From contig CM059564.1 of assembly GCA_030386875.1 (NCBI GenBank), forward strand, positions 71,009,436-71,073,435: a DNA stretch of 64,000 bases, read 5' to 3'. The notes under the pieces are model-generated. The model was given only the letters and a program-made list of their open reading frames with translations, made no database searches and was not told where the DNA came from. The number at the start of each line of letters is the position of its first letter. Position 1 is the stretch's first letter. Both the position numbers and the translations under genes were made by a program. This document shows, piece by piece, positions 1 to 12,513 of the stretch. The stretch is from Morinoia aosen (lineage: Eukaryota > Arthropoda > Malacostraca > Amphipoda > Talitridae).

Positions 1-58
1 CTCAAGGTAGGCACTGCCTACTTTACCTACTCAGAAGACACCTGTCAATGTATATGCA

Positions 59-575
59 GGGTGCTGGAAAATTCAGTGCAAATATTTTAACCACTAGTTG
101 AGTCATCATCGCTGTACACTGTGGTGTATTTTTTCGGGAAAATTCATTTTTTAAATTAGTTACAGTGTCTTTAATTTTTATTCCGGAAAAAAGTTTTCTC
201 TGTAAAAAAAATCATTTTCCAAACGATGTGATGAAAATTGCTCACTGTGGATCTTCCAATGCTCTATACGGAAATGTTGGTAAAAATTTGTAGGAAGTGT
301 AAATAACTAGAAAATGAAGTGTAAATTTAAAATAGGCTACACAAATTTATAGACACAATTGTAAAAAAACAAAAAGCCTACGATGAAAGCCTATTTCAAG
401 ACCTTTTAGATAATGCAATGCAAGACAAAAAATAATCATATTAAGTGCATTTGCCAGGAGGAAAACTGATATAAGTTCACCAGTATTGACGCGCACCCAC
501 ATGTTGCCCTGTCACTGCACCAGATAGGCATGGCTAGACGAACGTCAGTGCTGCGGTAAGTGGGTTTTACTACGT
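59..575 (+). repeat. Left long TIR
   Basis: Pairs with the reverse complement of 2364-3074. Matching blocks include the outer end through GTGGTGTATTTTTT (near 121-134), the stretch with AAAATAGGCTAC near 330, GCCTACGATGAA near 376, and the inner block with CACCAGATAGGCATGGCTAG near 518-538. Matches are interrupted by substitutions and short indels. Confidence 0.8.
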
Positions 576-799
576 CTGAGGAGAATGCTGGGAAAAAGAT
601 TCGAATTTAACAGCTTTAACCTGTTTTACGGTATTGACTATGGTACCGTGAACATCTTGAATCTCATTATTTTAGCTTTAAGTAAATGAAAAACAGGTTC
701 CCATAAACGTAGATATGAAAAAAAAAACTGAAATTCAATTTTTCACCACAAAATCATCAGGCTACTCGAGCTCACAGCATGTTATCTTATTTTAGTACA

Positions 800-1968
800 T
801 GATGTATCATCATTCAGGATTAGGATTCAAGTTACAACAGATGTTCAAAATGTTTCCCAGTTACTTCTATGCACAACCTGTACCGATTCTTAGAAGACTG
901 CCGTACTCGTTCGAACACTCCCCTCTTTTCTGCTATGTCTCCAGCAGCCACTGCAATCCCGGCAATCAAATTTTCCTCTGATTCCACGGGCATCTCATGC
1001 ACGAGGCTCTTCATGTCCCCACAGAAAAAAGTTTAATGGGTTCAGATCTGGAGACCTACAAGGACAGTTAACTGGTCCTCCACATCCTATCCATCTGTTT
1101 GGGAAGTTAATGAATGGTGTGTCTCTGGTGCTCTTGAAAAATGAGGCGGGGCACCATCTCATTGAAACAACATTCTGCGGCGAATATCAAAAGGAACATT
1201 TTCAAGTAATACGGGAATAGTCCTTTGCAGGAAAACATTGTAAGTATCTGCTGTGAGTGTAGCAGGGAAAATGTATGGACCGATCAAGTGACTCCCTACA
1301 ATACCTACCCAAACATTGAAACTGTACCGATGTTGATGCTTGTGTTCAATAATGTTGTGGGGATATTCTTCCGCCCAGTGGTGCCGGTTTTAATGGCTAA
1401 AAACACCTTCTCTTGAAAAATTTGCTTGATCTGTAAAAAGAATGGATGAAGAAAAATTCCAATTGTAGCGTACCTTATTGAGGCACTATCTTGAAAAGAC
1501 AACCTGGAGTTGGTAATCTGCTGGTAGCAATCCTAAAACTCTTTCATATCTGTAGGGATGAAGATCACTCCCACGCAAAACGTTTCGCACTTCAGCATGA
1601 TCTCTGATCCCCAGTGCATCAGCAACACAATGACAACTTGAATTAGGATGATCCTGAGTGTACTCTAGAACCTCTCGCTCCCGTTCAAGAGTTGATCTTT
1701 CTCTCCATGCATCAGGTCGCGTTACCTCAAAAGAACAAGTTTCTCGAAGCCTCCTACAAATAGTAGTGAAGGTCCTGAGATTAGGCACATTCTTGTTTGG
1801 GAACTTATTTCTGTACAGAATTGCTGCTTGCCTCGAGTTTCCTTGTGCTTCTCCGTAAGTCAAATGAATGTCAGCCATTTCTTCATTTGTAAATCGTTGC
1901 ATGACAGGGCAGTTGGCAGTGCTACTCTTAATGCAACGAAGTCCAGAAACGAAATGATAAGCAACCAA
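800..1968 (-). pseudogene. DUF4817/DDE transposase, broken
   Basis: Would encode a transposase that cuts and rejoins the element's ends. The N-terminal part (1486-1968) is open and starts near the HTH-like DUF4817 signature: FTNEEMADIHLTYGEA, then YRNKFPNKNVP and RRLRETCSF. Downstream, in shifted frames with stops, come ILFTDQANFSREGVF (the usual D-E pair now D-Q), a WVG block, then FQ-stop-DGAPPHF near 1155-1180, matching the second catalytic Asp block. The C-terminal open piece (832-1014) begins MKSLVHEMPVESEENL, the conserved segment after the last catalytic block. Frameshifts and stops occur between all three parts, so no functional protein is possible. The DUF4817 and DDE calls are from recalled family motifs. 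Confidence 0.85.
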
Positions 1969-2363
1969 TCGTCTAGCAGAAAAATATTTCTTCTAAGCTA
2001 AAAATTTGATGTGGTCAGTAAACCTTAAAAGTTTGAATTTTGTCGTGTGAAATTGTTCTCACAATTTCTTTTTAGAAACTTTTTGTCATATGCAGGTGTT
2101 GCCTCAAAATTTACTATTTACTTAAAAACATAAATTCTTTTGAATGTTAGTGACACGGTTGAAAATGCAACGAGCCTTATTAGGGTTTTAAAACCGTGAT
2201 TACTCAATGAAGTGCGGAATGAGAGAATACGTACCTAGACAAGATGCAAGCTGAAGTTTTCTAATTATTTAATTTTAATCTGCATACATAATGTGTGTAA
2301 ATTTCCCTATGCTTAATAACTCTAAATAGTACAGCTTGTGCTTCATCCAAACATTTTTATCAA

Positions 2364-3074
2364 ACGTAGTAAAACCAACTTGCCGCAACGCTCACGTTCG
2401 TCTAGCCATGCCTATCTGGTGCAGTGACATGGCAACATGTGGGTGCGCGTCAATACTGGTGAACTCATATCAATATTCCTCCTAGCAAATGCACTTTATC
2501 TGATTATTTTTCGTCATAAATTACATCTCCCGAAAGGTCTTGAAATGGGCATTCATCGTAGGCATCTAGTTGTCAGCGCGTTTTGGTGCGTTTTGACCCA
2601 CTTACACCGACTATAAATAAGAACGCCGCGTTCTGAGTGGCGCATTTTACACGTTTCCCTCCCTCTGACCGCAAAAGCACTAACCGCCGGTGAAGCTCCG
2701 TCTTCTGCCCAGCGCTTCGCTAACCTCGATCCGCAGTCGCCATTCAACGGCGGCATATCGTTTTTTACAATTGAAACCAATAATTTGGTTAGCCTATTTT
2801 GAATTTGACCGTCATTTTCCTACTTATTTTAGACGTTTTTCAAATTTTGACAGCATGTCCGTACAAAGTATTAAAAGATTTACTTTGTGACCAATTTTCA
2901 TCAAAATCGGTTGAAAAATGAACATTTTACGGCGAAAATTGTTGATCAGAATGCAAATCAAAAAACTGTAACTTTTTTTAAAACTGAATTTTGCTTAAAA
3001 AATACACCACAATGTACTGCTATGATGACTCTACTGGTGGTTAGAATGTTTGCACTGAATTCTCCAACACCGTG
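2364..3074 (-). repeat. Right long TIR, with an extra GC-rich block
   Basis: Reverse-complement partner of 59-575. It is longer because about 193 bp (2564-2756) sits between the GCCTACGATG block and the CAATTGTAAAAAA block, which are nearly adjacent in the left arm. The extra block is clearly more GC-rich than its surroundings and contains TATAAATA near 2612. No coding function is seen. Confidence 0.75.
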
Positions 3075-3123
3075 TTTATATTAGTGTACATGAACCGTCA
3101 TAAATGACGGGATACGATATTGT

Positions 3124-3884
3124 CTTGATACAAATCTTGCAGATGTTCATCATAAAGAAATAAATCCATCCTAATAGTACCTGCAAGTAAAATATTCTTG
3201 TACGTGTGCACTGGTGAAACCCGTATAACAGATCCGATCATTTAGCATCCTTTTAATCGTGTAATAGGGAGTCAGACCAACCAACCAAGAAGGACCAACC
3301 AGTTTTATTTGTTGAATGAAATTTCCATCGTAATAACACAAGAGAAATCATGCACAGGAAATACCTAAATCTACCAACTTATTGATTTAAGGAGACACTT
3401 GGTATTTTATTGTATAAGAACAATCAACACTGTATAATAAAACGCCAGGTGTCTCTATCTCTTTATAAAAATATATGTTCATGTTTTTGTGCATAATTTT
3501 TCGTATGTTATTACCATGGGAATCTGCTTTCTTGGATGGTATCACAAATACCATTCAAATAATTATAATATGAAAACCCTTCATCTGCTCACTTTTATTT
3601 ATAAGTAAAAAATATTGCATGAAAATTGAATCTATTGTTAAGAAAATGCAGCTTATCAAGGTGAAAAGGTATGGTAACTTTTTAAAAACTTCTTGGTTAA
3701 TAACAATTTAAATTGTAATACACAGTTGTTACTTGCTTGGTTGGTGTGTGCGTCTGTGACGTTCTTAAGGATGCTTTATGACCGTATCTGGGGTACGAGT
3801 TTCACCAGTGCATAAGTACAAGAATATTTTAATCACGGGTACCATTAGGATGGATCTATTTGTTTATCATCTATACCTTGAGAC
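3124..3884. mobile_element. Non-autonomous foldback/MITE-like element
   Basis: Left arm about 3124-3290 and right arm about 3733-3884 are inverted repeats of each other. Shared blocks include ATCCATCCTAAT, AAAATATTCTTGTAC, GCACTGGTGAAAC and the ACCAACCAAG inner end. There is no coding potential between the arms. It begins about 50 bp after the preceding transposon, so the two could be nested or abutting. The superfamily cannot be assigned because the termini and target-site duplication are not clear. Confidence 0.7.
3392..3455. repeat. Short hairpin inside the foldback element
   Basis: GAGACACTTGGTATTTTATT pairs with the reverse complement of the segment ending AACGCCAGGTGTCTC, across a loop of about 14 bp. 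It lies inside the larger inverted repeat, so there are two tiers of palindrome. Confidence 0.75.
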
Positions 3885-4088
3885 TTTTTTAAAGAAAACT
3901 ATAGAATCCCTTCGTTTTTGATGGATCATGTACGCTAGTAAGTATACATAATAGTAAAACTTGATTTTTAACATTCTGTTGCAAATTTAAAAGTCGTTCG
4001 TAAATAAAGAATGTAAAAAACAAATGTACAGGTGGCAACACCTGCACCCATTAAGTAATAAAATATTCATCTTATAAATTGTGAATAG

Positions 4089-4235
4089 GTGGATTTGGAG
4101 TCACAAAGTTGTGAATTGGTGAGTCGGTCTTGGAGTCGTAAAATTCTGGAAAAGTGGAGTCGGAGTCGGAGTTGCCAAATTCTGAAAGGTGGAGTCGGAG
4201 TCGCAAATTTTTTCCTCCGACTCCACAACCCTGTT
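4089..4235. repeat. GAGTCG-rich dispersed-repeat remnant
   Basis: Repeated GTGGAGTCGGAGTCG units about 40-60 bp apart (near 4155 and 4190) end in CCGACTCCACAACCCTG. The wording, ending in an inverted copy of the unit, resembles repeat tails widespread in invertebrate genomes. I cannot name the family. Confidence 0.5.
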
Positions 4236-7200
4236 TGCTACAAACATGTTATTAAAAATGTACATACATCTATGTGATTACATTATACATCTATTCGTCA
4301 AATTTCATTACACTTTTTTATTGTTGGGAAATTATGACAAAAAAATATTTATCGAGCGTCTGGGCACTTTCTGCGGGCACCGTAACTACACCAGTAATTT
4401 TGACTGTTTTGGGCCTCAGTCGCTGTGATCCGTTAATAAACTTCAGAGGCATCAGTATGATCTAATTGACTCACCGAATCTCTCAAGGCACATCCTCTTC
4501 AGCTGACGATTCAAAGAAAAAATTCCCTTCTGGAGAATTGGATGAGGATGGCTTACGGGTCAGCTCATGCAGGAACTCATTTTCGCCAGCTAGATCCCAC
4601 TAATTGCTTCAGGAGAACGGAAGACCACCTGTCATTTAGAATGAAAAATTTATGCGTGGATTATTCTAATTGAACGACTTGACTTCACCCACTCTTCTCG
4701 AAAAGACTTGTCTTTTTCTCAAACTAAAGGTCTACAGCTATAATATTTTTGCCAATTCTCTGTCGTATTTACCAGGCTTCTGCGAAGCCAACATTTTTCA
4801 GTCCTTGATATATACAAACTAATTAAAATTTATGTCAGATTAAGTTCCTTGGCTTATTTTTGTAGGCTGATATTAAAGACAGGTTTCGTGTTTCTCACAA
4901 TTTTAACTTCATGTCCGAATTTAAGTTCTTTCGTGGAAACCTAAGAAAAAGTGATTCTTTCCATTAACTCATTTTTCCAGGTGAGGAGAGATTTTTTTTG
5001 GAGGAGGAAAATTATACATAGCGTCCTTCCGCGCACTATATGCACTTGCTTCATTTGGCCTAGATTTATAGGGACTCAAAACGATAGAAATAGTCATTTG
5101 TGACCAAATCCATTCTTTTTCCTGTTCCTTGATTGTTTCACGTAAAGGTATGAAGGCAAAATGTTTACGAGAAGAATCCCAAGGAATTGATAATATCAAT
5201 TGGAAAATAGATTTAATTCAAAGATACTCACTTTGCAAGATGGATTTTCTGTAGAAACTTGTTATGAAAAGCCACAGAATTTAACGTTTTCTTGATCCAT
5301 GTTCGAACAGGGTTGGGCCGTCACCGCAACGAGTTGTGTCAATATTTTGTCTCCATTTGGCGAGACTTTGGTTCTGGTTCGTCCTTTAAGAGGTGTGCAG
5401 TTCCATTAAATAGTCAATTTCTAGGATGATGCTAAAGTTATAGAACCAAATTCTAATGGCCACTTTACATTAAACTAATCTTTTTCTGATAGTACTTCAT
5501 CAGTATCAAAATTGATTAATGGAAAAATATTCATGCATTCGAAGTTTTGCACATTTAATACTTCATTTTTATTTTTCTTTCTAAGCATTTTTAAATATTT
5601 AAATGCCTAGCATTACAATAAAATTGATAGAAAAGGTTAGTGACATTAACTGTGATATTTTTACCATTTGGTCCTGAAGCGTACGAATTCATCGTTGCGA
5701 GGTATTTTTCAGTCTCAATCATGAAAATAAACAAGATCACTTCACAGAATATCACCGTGCGAAAATTTCTCGCGTATGAGCAGAAATTCTTATAATGAAT
5801 CATGAAGTTCCTTGAACAGTCATAAACAAAGTTAAGCTTTACTGTTGTTAATATTAAAAGAAAATTCAGAAATCTTCACATGAATGTTATATGAAGTTCA
5901 ACATAAACGATATTCATGACTATTGAAAAACTATTGCAGGTGTGTTGGGAATAACAATGAACGAGAATAATAATTTCACAATTCTCGTTAGCGATTGTGA
6001 CATGTCAGCAATCATATCGTGTAACAAAAATAAAACATTTCATAACTCTTTACGAACTACCCTGCAGTGTTATCGCTCGGAGAACTGATCCTTCAGCTCG
6101 CAGAGAATAGTATATTTTCAATTAGCTTCCTCACAAATCTTGAGTGAGTTTTCCGAAACTTTGATAAGAAGCGAAGGCGAGTGACCTGGAGCGGCCAAAC
6201 TCAGCAAATGAGAGGAGGTGAGGTCGTCCATACCGTAGATTTCCGCACCTTCATGGGCTCTCGAGATGCGCGTAGCAAACACCATCTTTCTTCAGTGGAT
6301 AATTACTCGCTCCCTCCACTAATTTAGAAAGTTTTCCAGTCCTCCATTGAACTCTCAGACTCGATAATCTACGAGCTTCCAGTCAATTAAACCTTCTGTG
6401 TCCGCTCTTAGAAATGAATGAAAAGCAACTGGGAAAAACACGGCAGATTTAAGGCGCGCAGCGGCTGAAAAAAAGTTGATTTTTGGACAGGTCTTCGTGA
6501 TCTGAATGCCGAGGGAGGGAAAGACAGTTGGGAGAAAGAATGAAAAGGCGAAAGAGAACTTTAGAGAAGTCGCTTCTCAGGAAGAATCGAAGGAAAAATA
6601 GCTCTGGATTTGCAGAATAGCCACGCTAATGAAATACGTATTTTTGGTTAAGACGTTACGAATGAAAAAAACGTAATTTTTCTGCCTCTAAGACGTATTT
6701 AGCGCGGTAATTTAAGCAACTCAGTTGCCGTACTGGATCATCAACATTTGTTTAGAAGCAAAATGCTGCTTGATCGATCGAGCACAGCTCCTCTGACGCA
6801 GTGCGCCTCCAGTTGAGCAGTGAATTAAAAATGTCTACGAACAGAATTCGAACGACGACTAAAGTACTTGCTCACCAATGTTGGTTTAGATTTAAGCTTG
6901 TTATACCAGCTTTAAGTTTCCACTCCCTTCATTGTATTCATCGAACTTGGACTTAAAAACACATTTTCCATCTAGAATAAATATTTTGCATTTGTTTACA
7001 GGCCTAGAAAGAAGTTAAAAATAGGAAGCGTACTCAGTTAGTATTCGCCGATTTATGTACGATAATGATGGAGAATTGATTGATTGGTGTCATTCTGATA
7101 TTTCCCGGCAGGAAATCACTGCGTTGTGCAGTACACTGCTTCGGCTGCTTATGTATGGTACCGATGACAGAAGTGGTTACACTATAGAAAAACACGGAAA

Positions 7201-7779
7201 AAATTTTTATGACTGATCCAGGCCACTCGTTATTTTTTAAGTCAGGTGAACTATACTACTAATTTTTAAGTTTGGTATTCATAACAAAAAGTATTCAAAA
7301 TACAGCGTTTAAAGATTTTTATTTTGCCTCGAGTTATCATTTGAATTGGAGAGCTAAGTTTCCCCCATATTGTAACTAAAAACAAAAAAAATTCGAAACA
7401 ATTTATTTACCACAATGTAATACATTGAATAGATTGTTTCATATGGCTTTTACAATGGACAAATTTTATTATAGGTACTTGTGGGCCTGAATAAGTTTAT
7501 CAACTTCAAGGACTCCCTATCATCAACCCTATTTTACTGTAAGGTTTACTATTATGTTCAACCTAGTACACCACCTAGTCCCACACTAGACTGATCAATG
7601 AATGGGTCCGCTGATAATTCTATTAATAGGTTTACAGCAATAGTTAACATGAACAAGATCAGAACAGTATATTCTAAAAAGACTAAAGAGCTATGCTGTT
7701 TAACATAGTAAATTTCCTTTTCAAGTTGAATCATGTAAAAGAATAAATATCACTTTGTTACCCAGTGTCATAAATACTT
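4236..7779. other. No gene recognised
   Basis: AT-rich sequence with only short (60-80 codon) chance ORFs. No conserved domain, RNA gene or structured repeat was recognised. A slightly GC-richer patch lies near 6150-6330 without a recognisable product. Confidence 0.5.
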
Positions 7780-8088
7780 CTATAGAAATAGAGAATCGAG
7801 GTCCGTTTTGAAAACTTTGTATGATCTGATTTCACGGATTTCATCAGGGATTGGATTCTCGGTCTCGGTTGAAAAGAAGATGATATCGTGTTTTGACCGT
7901 GCTTCTAAATAAAGAGGATGAATGAACTTAGTTCTATTTCTAGTTATACTAGTATGATCATGTTGACCAGTTCGTGCGGATAATAATTGTTTACGGTCTT
8001 TGTCTCTCTCATTAGTCAACGTCTTGCGTATGAAGCTATACGTGTGGAGTGACTCTGGAGATAAAAATGCTGAAAATAATTCAACCAT
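7780..8088 (-). pseudogene. Probable C-terminus of a non-LTR retrotransposon ORF2
   Basis: A 102-codon open stretch. Its second half has the layout of the extreme C-terminus of Jockey/CR1-type ORF2 proteins: a basic block (ITRNRTKFIHPLYLEARSK), an F-F-x-x-T segment, then NPIPDEIREIRSYKVFK near the stop, comparable to the usual WN-LP-I-S-FK pattern. No RT palm is found upstream on the same strand (8089-8480), so if correct it is a short fragment. It could instead be chance resemblance. Confidence 0.45.
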
Positions 8089-9128
8089 TTCTATGAAATA
8101 TCATTGTGAGAATTTTATTCTAATTTCATCACCCCTCTAAGGTTTTTAGCAGGGTGAAGATCAAATTGGTTTTATTTTCATCCGTTGCATGTCATGCTTC
8201 AATTTCGGATTGTATACATGGTAAAATAAGCGTTCCATAAAATCTTTTCAAAGCTACTTAATTAACAGTTTAGGATTGATTTATGCAATATACTATTTGA
8301 AGGCCGGATTTTGTATCTCTCATAATGCCCGGGAGCTTAATGAGAAAGTTTTTTTTTAATCTGACCTTCACCAATCTTGATGCATGGAATAAACGTTTAC
8401 CGATTGTAAGAAAAAATAATATAATTTGCCTTATCGATTTTGATTCATCTTTCATTTGCTTTGAGCTACATTAACACTTTTGACGTTATTTATACTCTCT
8501 GCAATTAAAACCGGATTTTCATTAGAAAGAACCACTTGATTAGGAAGAGCCATGCTGTCGTGCAAAATAATTAGGAATTTGAAAAAAAAGTAGATTTAAC
8601 CGCATCATTGATGAAGACTAAAACACCGAGTGTAGGCGAGGACAGCCTATCAACCAAGCAAGCAAGTAAACACTCAAATTATCAAATTTCCTAAGGTTTA
8701 TTGATTACATCTGAAATATACTCCTTTTGGTGAACAACGTCCAGTTCTTCACTTACTGCATGGACGTTCAGGCATGGACGCCTTTCAACGTCTCATGCAT
8801 GACTCGGATCTTGTCTAAAATGATATGACTTCAATTTTAAAACATTCAATAAATTTAATTCACATTTGTTCGTTTATTAAATCATTATTAGAGTTGAAAA
8901 GCCATCAATATGAAATACTTTAATTAAGAGGAATGCAATATTGCATTCAGTGACATATTTCTTGGATTGCTCATCAAAGCTTTTAAATAACATAAATTGA
9001 GAACAAATCATTGACTAACATTATTGTAAAAAAGTGCTATTGAAATATAGGCAGCAAATGAAATAAACAGCGAGGGAATATTTGGCACAGGAGAAGAATC
9101 TGAGTTGACCACATCCTTGCGTGCGTTT
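8089..9128. other. No gene recognised
   Basis: AT-rich spacer before the minisatellite. Nothing recognised on either strand. Confidence 0.5.
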
Positions 9129-11136
9129 CTGAGAGGCGTCACATCAGAGCTGCTGAGAGGTGTCACATCAGAGCTGCTGAGAGGTGTCACATCAGAGCTG
9201 CTAAGAAGCGACACATCAGAGCTGCTGAGAGGCGATACATCAGAGCTGCTGAGAGGTGTCACATCAGAGCTGCTGAGAGGTGTCACATCAGAGCTGCTGA
9301 GAGGTGTCACATCAGAGCTGCTGAGAGGTGTCACATCAGAGCTGCTGAGAGGCGTCACATCAGAGCTGCTGAGAGGTGTCACATCAGAGCTGCTGAGAGG
9401 TGTCACATCAGAGCTGCTAAGAAGCGACACATCAGAGCTGCTGAGAGGCGATACATCAGAGCTGCTGAGAGGTGTCACATCAGAGCTGCTGAGAGGTGTC
9501 ACATCAGAGCTGCTAAGAAGCGACACATCAGAGCTGCTGAGAGGCGATACATCAGAGCTGCTGAGAGGCGTCACATCAGAGCTGCTGAGAGGCGTCACAT
9601 CAGAGCTGCTGAGAGGTGTCACATCAGAGCTGCTAAGAAGCGACACATCAGAGCTGCTGAGATGCGATACATCAGAGCTGCTGAGAGGTGTCACATCAGA
9701 GCTGCTGAGAGGTGTCACATCAGAGCTGCTAAGAAGCGACACATCAGAGCTGCTGAGAGGCGATACATCAGAGCTGCTGAGAGGCGTCACATCAGAGCTG
9801 CTGAGAGGCGACACATCAGAGCTGCTGAGAGGCGACAAATCAGAGCTGCTGAGAGGCGACACATCAGAGCTGCTGAGAGGCGATGCATCAGAGCTGCTGA
9901 GAGGTGTCACATCAGAGCTGCTGAGAGGCGATACATCAGAGCTGCTGAGAGGCGTCACATCAGAGCTGCTGAGAGGCGATACATCAGAGCTGCTGAGAGG
10001 TGTCACATCAGAGCTGCTGAGAGGCGTCACATCAGAGCTGCTGAGAGGCGACACATCAGAGCTGATGAGAGGTGACACATCAGAGCTGCTGAGAGGTGTC
10101 ACACCAGAGCTGCTGAGAGGCGTCACATCAGAGCTGCTGAGAGGCGACACATCAGAGCTGCTGAGAGGCGTCACATCAGAGCTGCTGAGAGGCGACACAT
10201 CAGAGCTGCTGAGAGGCGATACATCAGAGCTGCTGAGAGGCGTCACATCAGAGCTGCTGAGAGCCGTCACATCAGAGCTGCTGAGAGGCGACACATCAGA
10301 GCTGCTGAGAGGCGACACATCAGAGCTGCTGAGAGGCGATACATCAGAGCAGCTGAGAGGCGACACATCAGAGCTGCTGAGAGGCGACACATCAGAGCTG
10401 CTGAGAGGCGACACATCAGAGCTGCTGAGAGGCGATACATCAGAGCTGCTGAGAGGCGACACATCAGAGCTGCTGAGAGGCGATACATCAGAGCTGCTGA
10501 GAGGCGACACATCAGAGCTGCTGAGAGGCGACACATCAGAGCTGCTGAGAGGCGACACATCAGAGCTGCTGAGAGGCGACACATCAGAGCTGCTGAGAGG
10601 CGACACATCAGAGCTGATGAGAGGCGACACATCAGAGCTGATGAGAGGCGACACATCAGAGCTGATGAGAGGCGACACATCAGAGCTGATGAGAGGCGAC
10701 ACATCAGAGCTGATGAGAGGCGACACATCAGAGCTGCTGAGAGGCGACACATCAGAGCTGATGAGAGGCGACACATCAGAGCTGATGAGAGGCGACACAT
10801 CAGAGCTGATGAGAGGCGACACATCAGAGCTGATGAGAGGCGACACATCAGAGCTGCTGAGAGGCGACACATCAGAGCTGATGAGAGGCGACACATCAGA
10901 GCTGATGAGAGGCGACACATCAGAGCTGATGAGAGGTGTCACATCAGAGCTGATGAGAGGCGACACATCAGAGCTGCTGAGAGGCGACACATCAGAGCTG
11001 CTGAGAGGCGACACATCAGAGCTGCTGAGAGGCGACACATCAGAGCTGATGAGAGGTGTCACATCAGAGCTGATGAGAGGCGACACATCAGAGCTGCTGA
11101 GAGGCGACACATCAGAGCTGCTGAGAGGCGACACAG
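9129..11136. repeat. 24-bp minisatellite, about 83 copies
   Basis: Tandem monomer ACATCAGAGCTGCTGAGAGG plus a variable 4-base part (CGTC, TGTC, CGAC or CGAT). Because 24 is a multiple of 3, long ORFs persist: 678 codons on plus (unit TSELLRGD or TSELLRGV) and 719 codons on minus (unit SSDVSPLS), plus partial frames. The array has three zones: left (to about 9800), rich in TGTC monomers and a CTAAGAAGCG variant; middle, mostly CTGCTGAGAGGCGAC; right (about 10609-11090), with CTGATGAGAGG. The CTAAGAAG variant recurs at 9201, 9417, 9513, 9633 and 9729, steps of 9, 4, 5 and 4 monomers. There are no spacers, so it is not a CRISPR array. Confidence 0.97.
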
Positions 11137-11167
11137 GATGACATGCAACTCGGCACTTAACAACCAT

Positions 11168-12427
11168 GCAGCCGATTGACAGTTCCTCAACTTTGATGAT
11201 GCGTTCAAAAGAGTTTCAGCACAATTTCGCGTAAATTGAAATTGTTGCGATTACTTTTGTTTTCAAGTTATTTTTTGTTAACTTTTGCAGCACATCGAAA
11301 GGGTCTCTCAGAGTTGATCCATTTATTTGTTTATGTTCATCGCAACGTAAGACTCATTTTGATTGCTGAGCCCGACAGCTAATTTGACCACTTATTTACA
11401 TTGCCGTATCAATAGCAAACAAAGAATAAATCATTTTTAATACCTTTTTGTGAAACGTCAATTCCGTAAGTTTGATTTACTTCTTAACGTAATTTAGTCT
11501 TTTACCATTAGCTGATGACTGTAAAATGTTGTTGATTCACTCAATTTTATCATGTTTTTGCGGTTTGAGGAAATTTTGTCCCGGGAGCATTGGAAAAAAG
11601 CGAGTAACAGGCTCGAAAGATAGTCAAATGTCAGCTGCTAATTGTTCCTGTTGCGATTTTCCAAAGCCGCCTCATTCTGGAAAGACGATCGCAAATTTAT
11701 GCTGTTTCTTTTCAACAGCCTTTTCCTTAATTTCCGTGCAATGGCTCGTAACATTAATGTTTTCGTTTGGACTTTATTGCTTTCAAACTCAGGAAAGTAT
11801 TCACAGCCATAGATCGCTTCAGGAATTTTTAAACTAACCGTAAAAGGTAGAATTCTTGGTGCAGGCATAGTGCTCACGTCACCTAAAGAAAACTGGCAGC
11901 ATTCCAAATGTCATTCAGTTTTGGTTATTTTCAGCAAAGCGTAAAAGAATTATAACACAGGCCAATATCAATGACCAAACTTTCAATTTTGTTACAAATC
12001 TAGACATGAACTTCTTCCGGGATTCTGGAATAAAAACAGCGTGGGTTGCGTCTATCACAATACGGCAGCCGGCAATGAACCATAATTAGGCGGGAGAAAC
12101 TGGGCTCACGTCTACAAATGAAAGCAGGCTCATTAGAGCGATATTCTTACGGGCAAGTACAGTGAAAGTTGCCGTACACATCGATACTACAGTAATGTTT
12201 ATGACCTAATTATGAACTAGGAAACTTAATATTTCAGCTGAGGATAACTGCACAATTCACAGTAGCTCCAGTAACTCGTTTGAGATAACAGTAATTTTAA
12301 GTCACTTTTTAAATAAACCGTGGAGTTAGAAGAGAAAAACTATTCTCATTCTAAACGTCAACAATTTTCACAGCCTTTAAGCTACGCTTCTTTGATATAC
12401 GTTATTAGTCGACGAATCTTAAAAAAC
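11168..12427. other. No gene recognised
   Basis: AT-rich sequence. The longest open stretches, about 90-100 codons and overlapping on opposite strands at 11526-11907, show no family resemblance I can support. Confidence 0.45.
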
Positions 12428-12513
12428 TTTATTTTACCTCATTAGCTTACACTACAGTGCAATTGTAAAATTTATTTTACCTCATTAGCTTACACTACAG
12501 TGCAATTGTAAAA
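12428..12513. repeat. Exact 43-bp tandem duplication
   Basis: The 43-bp unit beginning TTTATTTTACCTCATTAGCT and ending CAATTGTAAAA occurs twice head to tail (12428-12470 and 12471-12513) without visible difference, so the duplication is recent relative to the surrounding decay. Confidence 0.9.

Larger units (their letters stand above)
59..3074 (-). mobile_element. DNA transposon with very long TIRs and a DUF4817/DDE transposase
   Basis: A roughly 3-kb element bounded by long inverted repeats (59-575 and 2364-3074) that enclose a broken transposase on the minus strand. The outer ends agree as GGTGCTGGA on the left and GGTGTTGGA read inward on the right. The arms are diverged but align along their length, so the insertion is old. 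I could not establish a target-site duplication; both flanks are TA-rich, which would suit a Tc1/mariner-type element but proves nothing. Family placement rests on the transposase; the boundaries rest on arm alignment by eye and may be off by a few bases. Confidence 0.8.

Noticed and set aside
4236-7779. Many ORFs of 60-80 codons as small genes
   Set aside because: Their number is what AT-rich DNA of this length gives by chance; none has a recognisable motif.
9008-11167. A 719-codon minus ORF and a 678-codon plus ORF as host repeat proteins
   Set aside because: A 24-bp period keeps any stop-free frame open by arithmetic, and both strands are open at once. Without transcript evidence they are described only as satellite frames.
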